This document shows, in pieces, positions 51,501 to 57,266 of a DNA stretch of 64,000 nt. Each line of letters begins with the position of its first letter. Position 1 is the stretch's first letter. Position numbers and translations under genes: made by a program. The stretch comes from Nitrosomonas sp. Nm166 (lineage in GTDB: Bacteria > Pseudomonadota > Gammaproteobacteria > Burkholderiales > Nitrosomonadaceae). The stretch spans positions 57,166 through 121,165 of the forward strand of contig NZ_FONE01000003.1 of the NCBI RefSeq assembly GCF_900112825.1, written 5' to 3'. The notes below the pieces were generated by a model. The model saw only the letters and a list, made by a program, of their open reading frames with translations, made no database searches and was not told the DNA's origin.

Positions 51501-52315
51501 GCGATGATTTTGATGATTTACTCGTAGGGGCTCCCGCGGCCCTAAATGGCTCTGGTTCAAGTTATGTGGTGTTTGGCAAGGCCACCGGTTTTAATGCCGT
51601 GCTGGATCTATCGACCCTGAACAGCAATAGTGGTTTTCGCGTAAATGGAGTAGCAGCATATGATGTCATGGGCGAGTCGGTCAGCGCTGCAGGGGACGTC
51701 AATGGCGACGGTTTTGATGATATTGTTGTCGGTGCCCATCGCGCTGATCCGAATGGTCTTGGTGATGCCGGATCCAGTTATGTGGTATTTGGCAAAAGCA
51801 GCCTTACTGATGATGGTGTGATAAGCGGTACTCCCGGGGATGATGTCCTCACGGGCACTTCAGCGGCGGAACGCTTCGAGGCGGGGGACGGCAATGATCG
51901 AATGATCGGCCGCGGTGGTGCTGATGAGTTTCTGGGTGAAGCAGGTGATGACTATATTCGAATATCCGACCTGAGCTTTGAGTCCGTGGATGGCGGCATC
52001 GGCAACGATACGCTGGCCTTGGGCGGCAGCGGCTTGAATCTTAATCTGACTGATATAGGCGACAGGATCAGCGGCATCGAAATCATTCGCCTGTTTGGTA
52101 CGGGTGACAACACCTTGACGTTAACCGCAGCAGATTTACTCAGCTTGTCAGACACCAGCAATACCTTGAAAGTCAATGGTAATGCAGGTGATCGCATCGT
52201 TGGATTAAGCCATGGCTGGGGAGATGGAGGTATTCATGGGAATTTTCATACTTACTTTAATGATGCGGCAGTGCTATTGGTTGGCGTGAATGTGGCGACG
52301 GATTTTGCGTCGTAA
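48542..52315 (+). CDS. Fused double FG-GAP/RTX protein (two 7-repeat units)
   Basis: A 1257-residue protein, twice the size of its upstream neighbour and clearly two tandem copies of the same architecture. The first unit has seven DINGDGFDD-type repeats and then RTX-like nonapeptides (AGDGNDQMI, GRGGADVFH, GEAGNDNIV) and a tail region. At about residue 634 (base ~50440) the linker FTIEEDVINLADLDG starts a second seven-repeat unit, with its own nonapeptides and an end nearly identical to that of the first gene (VNVATDFAS). No signal peptide is present. A ribosome site AAGGAG precedes ATG 48542. Probable calcium-stabilised surface or secreted protein; function unknown. Confidence 0.82.
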   Translation: MTIPIINVSTLNGNNGFRLDGEIIFQYHSGETVSSAGDINGDGFDDVMIGAPYVYRHFLVEGLSYVVFGKASGFDAIMNLSSVDGFRLRDFSAASAFIVSDAGDINGDGFDDVIIGARGRVGDYPPYTRDPGAAYVVFGKASGFDAEINLSTLGGSQGFRLDIGGGIGVSVSSAGDVNGDGFDDVIVGANSAGYVVFGQATGFSATLDLSSLDGNNGFRLVGNAPYDQVGGSVSSAGDVNGDGFDDVIVSALYSGSSYVVFGKSSNFEVALDLSNLDGSNGFHLVDLENNSLSTSVSNAGDINGDGFDDVIIGTPRSDPNGSYSGSSYVVFGKASGFSATFDLSGLDGNNGFRLVGNAPYDQVGGSVSGAGDVNGDGFDDVIVNAADSCYVVFGKASGFDAVMNLSSLDDNSGFRLEGMNRASASSVSSAGDVNGDGFDDLIVGDPSAIVENEGNYGASYVVFGKSDFTGDVILGTPGDDTLTGTSSVERFEAGDGNDQMIGRGGADVFHGEAGNDNIVVPDLDFQQVDGGTGDDTLVLEAGGINLNLADFHVTIDGIETIDLTGSGDNTLMLTLPDLLSLSDTTDTFTVNGDAGDRVGLRNNGWKDGGIEGDYHVFTNNGTLLRVNRAVFTIEEDVINLADLDGTNGFRLDGVTEEDFSGIWVSNAGDVNSDGFDDVIVGAHGADSSYVIFGKTSGFAAAMDLSSLDGNNGFRLDGAGASGFSVSNAGDVNGDGFDDVIVGAPLAGSSFVVFGKAAGFAAAMDLSSLDGSNGFRLDGGGWSVSNAGDVNGDGFDDLIVGAHGSSYVVFGRATGFAATMDLSSLDGNNGFRLNSADSDRSVSGAGDVNGDGFDDLLVGTPGALKGSGSSYVVFGKASGFAATMDLSSLDGSNGFRLDGVAEEDRSGYSVSGAGDVNGDGFDDLIVGAPYTNPNGIGLGSAYVVFGKATDFAATMDLSSLDGSNGFRLDSVAVDLSGFSVSDAGDVNGDDFDDLLVGAPAALNGSGSSYVVFGKATGFNAVLDLSTLNSNSGFRVNGVAAYDVMGESVSAAGDVNGDGFDDIVVGAHRADPNGLGDAGSSYVVFGKSSLTDDGVISGTPGDDVLTGTSAAERFEAGDGNDRMIGRGGADEFLGEAGDDYIRISDLSFESVDGGIGNDTLALGGSGLNLNLTDIGDRISGIEIIRLFGTGDNTLTLTAADLLSLSDTSNTLKVNGNAGDRIVGLSHGWGDGGIHGNFHTYFNDAAVLLVGVNVATDFAS
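49175..49287 (+). repeat. 113-bp near-identical repeat, copy 1 (other copy 49577-49689)
   Basis: The two segments are 402 bases apart and differ at only one base over 113 bases (A/G in the SVSS/SVSG codon). This is far closer than other repeats in the gene, indicating a recent internal copy event. Confidence 0.85.
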
Positions 52316-52327
52316 GCTCTGAATAAC

Positions 52328-52389
52328 TGTCATTTCGAGCGCAGCGAGAAATTCATGTCGTTAGATTCTTGATTGTGTTTGGAATGACA
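52328..52389. repeat. 62-bp intergenic element with TGTCATT/AATGACA ends
   Basis: Begins TGTCATTTCGAGCGCAGCGAG and ends GGAATGACA, so the outer seven bases on each side are perfect inverted repeats. Elements with such ends are known as dispersed intergenic repeats in many bacterial genomes. A further small inverted pair (AGGAAT/ATTCCT, 52398-52415) follows and may act as a terminator hairpin for the upstream gene. Confidence 0.45.
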
Positions 52390-52440
52390 AATGTGTGAGG
52401 AATGTAGAGATTCCTTAAACGTTATCACAATTTAGCTTGA

Positions 52441-52455
52441 CCTCCGCTACGGAGG
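52441..52455 (+). promoter_or_regulatory. Hairpin that sequesters the yajD ribosome site
   Basis: CCTCCG and CGGAGG form a perfect 6-bp stem with loop CTA. The right arm contains the GGAGG Shine-Dalgarno of the HNH gene starting at 52466. If the hairpin forms, ribosome access would be reduced, as in RNA thermometers or translational switches. It could be a by-chance anti-SD pairing. Confidence 0.4.
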
Positions 52456-52465
52456 AGACAAATCA

Positions 52466-52825
52466 ATGGCAAAAGATACCAGTAAGTTGGATAAAGTAGT
52501 TCTGGAAGCGCGTCGGAATGCAGAAAAACGCGCCCAAGGCTATCGCGAACAGGCACTCAAGTTGTTTCCGTGGGTATGCGGCCGCTGTGCGCGCACGTTT
52601 GATCATAAAAATTTGCAGTTACTGGAAGTGCACCACAAGAACAGCAATCATGATGATAATCCACCTGACGGCAGTAACTGGGAATTACTGTGTACCTATT
52701 GTCATGAGCATGAACATTCCAAGCTTAAAGATGCAACGGGTCGTATCGATAGTAAGAAAAATGAAACGATTGCCACGTTCAGTCCATTTGCCAATCTGAA
52801 GGATATGCTAAAAAATAAGCCGTAA
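52466..52825 (+). CDS. yajD: HNH nuclease-like protein (YajD)
   Basis: A 119-residue protein similar in size and motifs to E. coli YajD. Zinc-type cysteines CGRC (residues ~30-33) and CTYC (residues ~72-75) flank the HNH core LEVHHKNSNHDDNP. The histidine of LEVHH and asparagine of the following segment are the catalytic-type residues. It is an HNH endonuclease fold; no substrate is known. It sits alone, after the FG-GAP genes and a palindromic repeat, with its ribosome site inside a hairpin. Confidence 0.85.
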   Translation: MAKDTSKLDKVVLEARRNAEKRAQGYREQALKLFPWVCGRCARTFDHKNLQLLEVHHKNSNHDDNPPDGSNWELLCTYCHEHEHSKLKDATGRIDSKKNETIATFSPFANLKDMLKNKP

Positions 52826-52960
52826 TTCAGCATATCAATTTCTAACAGTCATTCCGGTACTCTTAGAGATAATCCTCATCTTCAACAAAATCTACTCAAT
52901 GGATAAGCGTAGGCCTGATAAAGTAAAACTGTGACTAATGAAAGCTCAATCTCAGGCTCG

Positions 52961-52988
52961 TTGTATTTAATGAACAGACGGATATAAT
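52961..52988 (+). promoter_or_regulatory. Sigma-70 promoter for the HhH protein
   Basis: TTGTAT (-35) and a perfect TATAAT (-10) with 16 bases between, about 30 bases before the ATG at 53019. Confidence 0.55.
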
Positions 52989-53018
52989 GGGATTTTCAAG
53001 CGAACTGGGAGTCTAGTC

Positions 53019-53462
53019 ATGGTTAAATTAACTGATGTAACTGGAATCGGTCCCGTCACGGCCAGGCTGTTATCTGAACACAACATTAATACCGTAGAAG
53101 CGCTGGCATCAATCAGCCTGGCAGAACTGCAGAAAGTGCCGGGGTTTAGTGATTTACGTGCACGAGCCGTCAAGAAAGCGGCGTTGGATTGTTTGCAGGG
53201 TAAAACAGCCAAACAATTAGCTACTTCAGCCAGTCATCCTCCAGCCCCCGTTAAGAAAGCTGCGAGTCCGAAGGCAACTGTAGTCAATCAAGCTGCAAAT
53301 CAGATAGAGATAGAAACAGATCAGGATAAGGACAAGAAAAAAAATAAAAAGAGCGGCAAGAAGAAAGAAAAAATAAAAGATAAGGTTAAGAAAAAGAAGG
53401 AAAAAAATAAAAACAAGAAGAAAGAAGGTACGAAAAAAGGAAAAGATAAAAAGAAATCCTGA
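53019..53462 (+). CDS. Helix-hairpin-helix protein with lysine-rich tail
   Basis: A 147-residue protein. Residues ~3-65 form a helix-hairpin-helix DNA-binding-like domain (VTGIGPVTARLLSEHNINTVEALA, LQKVPGFSDLRARAVKKAAL), similar to the DUF4332/RadA-like or Rad51-N type HhH. After an alanine/proline linker the last ~45 residues are almost only lysine with glutamate, aspartate and asparagine. Such histone-H1-like tails bind DNA or RNA nonspecifically. A clear sigma-70 promoter is present. A role in nucleoid structure is an inference. It is not a common gene, and no family symbol is given. Confidence 0.75.
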   Translation: MVKLTDVTGIGPVTARLLSEHNINTVEALASISLAELQKVPGFSDLRARAVKKAALDCLQGKTAKQLATSASHPPAPVKKAASPKATVVNQAANQIEIETDQDKDKKKNKKSGKKKEKIKDKVKKKKEKNKNKKKEGTKKGKDKKKS

Positions 53463-53470
53463 TTAAATAA

Positions 53471-53488
53471 GTTTTCCGGTAGGAAAAC
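53471..53488. terminator. Hairpin between convergent genes
   Basis: GTTTTCC and GGAAAAC form a perfect 7-bp stem with loop GGTA, just after the HhH gene and before the end of sixA on the other strand. On the minus strand it is followed by TTATTTAATC. It may end either transcript, although the T tract is weak. Confidence 0.4.
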
Positions 53489-53562
53489 AAATGACTTAAG
53501 CAAATATACAGTTGAGAAAATTTTCTGTTTCTGTGATTGAGGCAAAAGACTGAAGGGTACTT

Positions 53563-54075
53563 TTATAATTCTTTAGGTCTGATCAGGTATTGCAGGTGTG
53601 CGTGGTGGGATTTTGCTGTGATGGCGTCATGACCATAATCAAGCACAGCAACTGCGGCAGTAGTCAATAGCTTACCGGTGCTGTTAACCGATGGCGGATC
53701 TTTGGACAGATAACAGAGCAGTTGATCGAGTCCTGGATTATGGCCAATGATGAGCAAGGTATGAATTCCTTCACTGTGGTGATTAATAAGGGAAATCAAC
53801 TCATCAAGTGAAGCATCATAAATCCCGTTTTCCCACAGTATGTTATTCTGAGGTGTATCCAGCTTCTTTGTGACCAGTTGGCAGGTCTGTTTTGCCCGTA
53901 GCGCAGGTGAGCAAATGACTCGATCAATGCGATAGGCTTTTTGCTTCAACCACTTGCCAATGAGTTTTGCAGATTTTTTGCCGCGTGCTGTCAGAGGACG
54001 GTCGAGATCCAATTTATCCGCTTCAGACCAGTCTGATTTGGCATGCCGCATGATAATCAACTGATGCTTTTGCAT
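53563..54075 (-). CDS. sixA: Phosphohistidine phosphatase SixA
   Basis: A 170-residue histidine phosphatase superfamily protein of SixA size. The RHAKSDW motif near residue 10 gives the catalytic RHG-like histidine, and IIGHNPGLDQLL near residue 110 gives the second histidine. E. coli SixA removes phosphate from phosphohistidine, in particular on the nitrogen PTS protein NPr. It is divergent from ppx (58 bases between the starts), a pairing common in betaproteobacteria. Confidence 0.85.
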   Translation of the reverse strand: MQKHQLIIMRHAKSDWSEADKLDLDRPLTARGKKSAKLIGKWLKQKAYRIDRVICSPALRAKQTCQLVTKKLDTPQNNILWENGIYDASLDELISLINHHSEGIHTLLIIGHNPGLDQLLCYLSKDPPSVNSTGKLLTTAAVAVLDYGHDAITAKSHHAHLQYLIRPKEL

Positions 54076-54133
54076 AAATCATTTTATAAACTTATTCATC
54101 AATCGACATATTACCATTCCCAGGATACCTCAT

Positions 54134-55618
54134 ATGGATGAATCTTACGCCGCTGTAGATTTGGGCTCAAACAGTTTTCATATGATTGTTGCCAACTTGG
54201 TGGACGGACATTTACAGGTCATTGATCGCATAAAGGAGATGGTCAGGCTGGCCTCCGGATTGAATGACAAGCAGGAGCTGTCTGAGGAATCCATGCAGCA
54301 AGCCTTGGAATGCTTGCAGCGGTTCGGCCAACGCATCAGGGAAATTCCGCATGTGAATGTTCGCGCTGTCGGCACCAATACCTTGCGGCAGGCTAGGAAT
54401 GGCGGCGTTTTTTTGTCGCAGGCGCATAGCGCGCTGGGTCATCCGATAGAAATCATTGCCGGGCGCGAGGAAGCAAGGTTGATTTATTCCGGTGTTGCAC
54501 ACAGCGTCTATGATGAAGTCAATAAACGCCTGGTCATTGATATCGGCGGCGGCAGTACCGAATTAATTATCGGCCGTGGTTTTGACACCTACTGTACGGA
54601 AAGTTTTTATATGGGGTGCGTCAATATGGGGCGGCGTTTTTTTGAGGATGGCAAGATAAAAGCCAAAAAAATGCGCAAGGCCATCTTATTTGCGATGCAG
54701 GAACTGGAGTCGATTGAAACGGCATATAAAAAAATGGGTTGGGATCATGCCATAGGATCTTCCGGCACCATTATTGCCATTCGCGATGTAGTGCAAGCAC
54801 AAGGGTGGTGCGATTCAGGCATTACCGCTTCAGCATTGACTCAGTTATTGGAAGCACTGATTGCCATCGGCGATAGTGCATTGATCAATTTTTCTGGCTT
54901 GTCAGAGCGCAGAAAACCTGTATTTGCCAGCGGTGTAGCGATTTTGTGCGGTGTGTTTGAAATCCTCAATCTGGAAAAGATGGATGTATCGGAAGGCGCA
55001 TTACGCGAAGGTTTGTTGTATGACTTGATTGGCCGGGTGCATAACGAGGATATCAGGGACAAAACCATCATGGCAGTAGCGCAAAGATATAGCGTTGATA
55101 TGGAACAGGCGAACCGGGTCAGGGACACGGCTGAAAATTTCTTCCATCAGGTAAAAAACGATTGGGAACTGGATGAGAAAAAGGATTTGAAATTACTGAT
55201 GTGGGGAGCTTTAATGCATGAAATCGGCTTGTCGGTTGCCCATAACCAGTATCACCGACATGGTGCCTACTTGACCGCAAATTCAGACTTGGCGGGTTTT
55301 TCCCGCCAGGAACAAATGAAGCTCGCGATGCTGGTTCGAAGCCACCGCCGCAAGTTTCCACTGGAAGAATTTGAATCGGTTGCCATTTCAACAAGAACCT
55401 CTGCGATCAGGCTTTGTATTCTGTTAAGGCTGGCAGTCGTGTTGCATAGAAGCCGATCCAATAGCGGTCTGCCGGAAATGCGCATCAGCGTGAACAAAAA
55501 CCGGGTTGATCTGGCCTTCCCATCAGGTTGGCTGGATAAACATCCTTTAACGCTCGTCGATTTGAATACTGAGCAAAGTTTTCTACAGGCTGCGGATATT
55601 AAGTTGGCATTTAATTAA
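54134..55618 (+). CDS. ppx: Exopolyphosphatase
   Basis: A 494-residue Ppx/GppA-family enzyme. AAVDLGSNSFHMIVANL at the N-terminus is the phosphate-binding 1 motif, VIDIGGGSTELIIG (near residue 140) is the second, and IGSSGTI near residue 215 completes the ASKHA ATPase fold. The C-terminal HD-like domain includes LLMWGALMHEIGLSVAHNQYHRHGAYL. It releases phosphate from polyphosphate ends, and may also act on pppGpp. Divergent from sixA. No ppk gene is within the window. Confidence 0.92.
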   Translation: MDESYAAVDLGSNSFHMIVANLVDGHLQVIDRIKEMVRLASGLNDKQELSEESMQQALECLQRFGQRIREIPHVNVRAVGTNTLRQARNGGVFLSQAHSALGHPIEIIAGREEARLIYSGVAHSVYDEVNKRLVIDIGGGSTELIIGRGFDTYCTESFYMGCVNMGRRFFEDGKIKAKKMRKAILFAMQELESIETAYKKMGWDHAIGSSGTIIAIRDVVQAQGWCDSGITASALTQLLEALIAIGDSALINFSGLSERRKPVFASGVAILCGVFEILNLEKMDVSEGALREGLLYDLIGRVHNEDIRDKTIMAVAQRYSVDMEQANRVRDTAENFFHQVKNDWELDEKKDLKLLMWGALMHEIGLSVAHNQYHRHGAYLTANSDLAGFSRQEQMKLAMLVRSHRRKFPLEEFESVAISTRTSAIRLCILLRLAVVLHRSRSNSGLPEMRISVNKNRVDLAFPSGWLDKHPLTLVDLNTEQSFLQAADIKLAFN

Positions 55619-55672
55619 ATTCTGATTGATTATAAGAAGCCTGAAGATTTGATTGGGCGAATTGTGCAGCAA

Positions 55673-56602
55673 TCAATTAATTGGATCAAAACTTAACAAG
55701 GTAAACTGAAATGATTGTGGATTGGCCAACTGCATCAATACGTTAGTGACAACTGTAGAAGTGTTTATCATGACGGACGGAATATGCAATTGACCACTCT
55801 GACTGGAAAAATTTGCAATGTCGGTTGGCTTTGCTTGTAATGTTGCAATACTGGCCGGATCAAGCTCAAATACCAGGTTCGGATTATCTTCGACCAAACG
55901 TAAGCTAACCGCTAACGTTTGGTCAGCGCCAATATCAACAGCAAAACTTAAAGTTCCTTCAGTGAAAATACCCGCTGCATGGGTGATTTCAACATGATCA
56001 ATTTGTACGAAATTGCTAACTAAAATTTGTGAGCCATCAAAGTTGATGATTGGAGTCTCAGTAAAGCTGCCGCCCAAGTTGGTTACAGGCAGTTTCTCGA
56101 TGGCATCGATGACATTCATTCCATCAAAAATGACACGTCCGAATACGGTAAAACCGCCATTTTGAAAATCCAGATTCTGAGAGTTATCATCAAGGTTGAC
56201 AAACCATTGGCTGGTGGCGCTGTTCGGATTATTGGCGACTTTTGCCATGGCTACAGTTCCACGCGTATTGGAGATTTTAAATTCATTAGTAATGGGAGCG
56301 AACGTATTAACGGGAGCAAGTGTTTTCCCATTGCTGCCATCGACGAACTTGAAACCACCACCTTGAATCACAAAACCAGGAACGCTGCGGTGAAAAATTC
56401 CATTGGTGTAAGCACCGCTATTGATGTAGTTAAGAAAATTAGCGGTCGTTATTGGGGTCTGCGTTTCAAAAAGCTCAATACAAAATTGACCCATGTTGGT
56501 ATGAAAACAAGCGACTGGGTTGGCCTGGATAGTAGATGGTAATAGCAACAAACAAACGGATAATACAGTTTTATTAAAATTTTCAATAAAAACCATGATC
56601 AC
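55673..56602 (-). CDS. Exported cyclophilin-type peptidyl-prolyl isomerase with extra C-terminal domain
   Basis: A 309-residue protein. A signal peptide (residues ~1-28, ending IQA) is followed by a cyclophilin domain: ACFHTNMGQFCIELFET, NGIFHRSVPGFVIQGGGFKF, QWFVNLDDNSQNLD, GFTVFGRVIFDGMNVID (residues ~30-175). The remaining ~135 residues are beta-rich, lack a known domain in my reading, and contain repeated short hydrophobic/Ser-Thr stretches. It likely folds proteins in the periplasm; the extra domain may bind a surface or polysaccharide. Its own strong ribosome site (AAGGAGGCGG) lies before the ATG. Confidence 0.82.
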   Translation of the reverse strand: MIMVFIENFNKTVLSVCLLLLPSTIQANPVACFHTNMGQFCIELFETQTPITTANFLNYINSGAYTNGIFHRSVPGFVIQGGGFKFVDGSNGKTLAPVNTFAPITNEFKISNTRGTVAMAKVANNPNSATSQWFVNLDDNSQNLDFQNGGFTVFGRVIFDGMNVIDAIEKLPVTNLGGSFTETPIINFDGSQILVSNFVQIDHVEITHAAGIFTEGTLSFAVDIGADQTLAVSLRLVEDNPNLVFELDPASIATLQAKPTDIANFSSQSGQLHIPSVMINTSTVVTNVLMQLANPQSFQFTLLSFDPIN

Positions 56603-56701
56603 CGCCTCCTTCCGGTTAAAAATGAATTCTACTGCTAGAAATTAAAGTGAGGCAATGGTTTTATCATTGATAAGCTTCAGTTTTATATCAAGGGAACATT
56701 T

Positions 56702-56741
56702 GGCTGCATGAGAAAGAATTCGGCTGCATGAGAAAGAATTC
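56702..56741. repeat. Perfect tandem duplication of a 20-bp unit
   Basis: The unit GGCTGCATGAGAAAGAATTC occurs twice without spacer. It lies in the 310-base divergent gap between the cyclophilin gene and fdxA. The rest of that gap is AT-rich, without a clear feature. Confidence 0.8.
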
Positions 56742-56914
56742 TTGAAACAGCGCAAAAAGAAATAAAGCTGTGATGACTACTAAAACATTAAGCTGAAGCT
56801 AAGGCTTTTCTATCCATACCAGGTTATGTTCAGGAATGTTGATGATGGCTTTGTTTATTGGAATTCTGTTAAAATGCGAAATTCTATAAAAGTATCAAGC
56901 AAGGAATAGTGGTC

Positions 56915-57238
56915 ATGGCTTATGTAGTAACTGAGAATTGTATTAAATGTAAATATACGGATTGTGTGGATGTATGTCCGGTAGATTGCTTTCGTGAAGG
57001 TCCCAATTTTTTGGTTATTGATCCGGATGAATGTATTGATTGCACATTATGCGTTGCAGAATGCCCGGTGGAAGCAATTTATGCTGAAGATGATGTTCCT
57101 GATGAGCAAGTGCATTTTATTGATCTGAATGCTGAGTTATCTAAAAAATGGCGACCAATTATTGAAAAAAAAGATGCACTGCCTGATGCGGATGATTGGG
57201 CGAGTGTTAAGGATAAGCTCGATCACCTAGAACGCTAA
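56915..57238 (+). CDS. fdxA: Ferredoxin (7Fe-8S type, FdxA-like)
   Basis: A 107-residue ferredoxin. Cysteines in [18 protein letters not shown] and [16 protein letters not shown] give ligands for a 3Fe-4S and a 4Fe-4S cluster in the Azotobacter FdI-like pattern (the first motif has the CxxxxxxC form). The length of about 107 residues and the C-terminal extension with [10 protein letters not shown] and PDADDW are typical of FdxA in betaproteobacteria. It transfers electrons in the cytoplasm. The start at ATG 56915 ([13 protein letters not shown]) has AAGGAA eight bases upstream; the in-frame GTG two codons earlier is not needed. Confidence 0.93.
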   Translation: MAYVVTENCIKCKYTDCVDVCPVDCFREGPNFLVIDPDECIDCTLCVAECPVEAIYAEDDVPDEQVHFIDLNAELSKKWRPIIEKKDALPDADDWASVKDKLDHLER

Positions 57239-57266
57239 GCGGAAATGGCGGTAATGCCGATACCGC

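Noticed and set aside
46591..52315. CRISPR or tandem repeat array
   Set aside because: The repeats are coding, keep the frame and give FG-GAP motifs.
53321..53545. Minus-strand frame rich in phenylalanine and leucine
   Set aside because: It is the complement of the lysine-rich tail and not a membrane protein.
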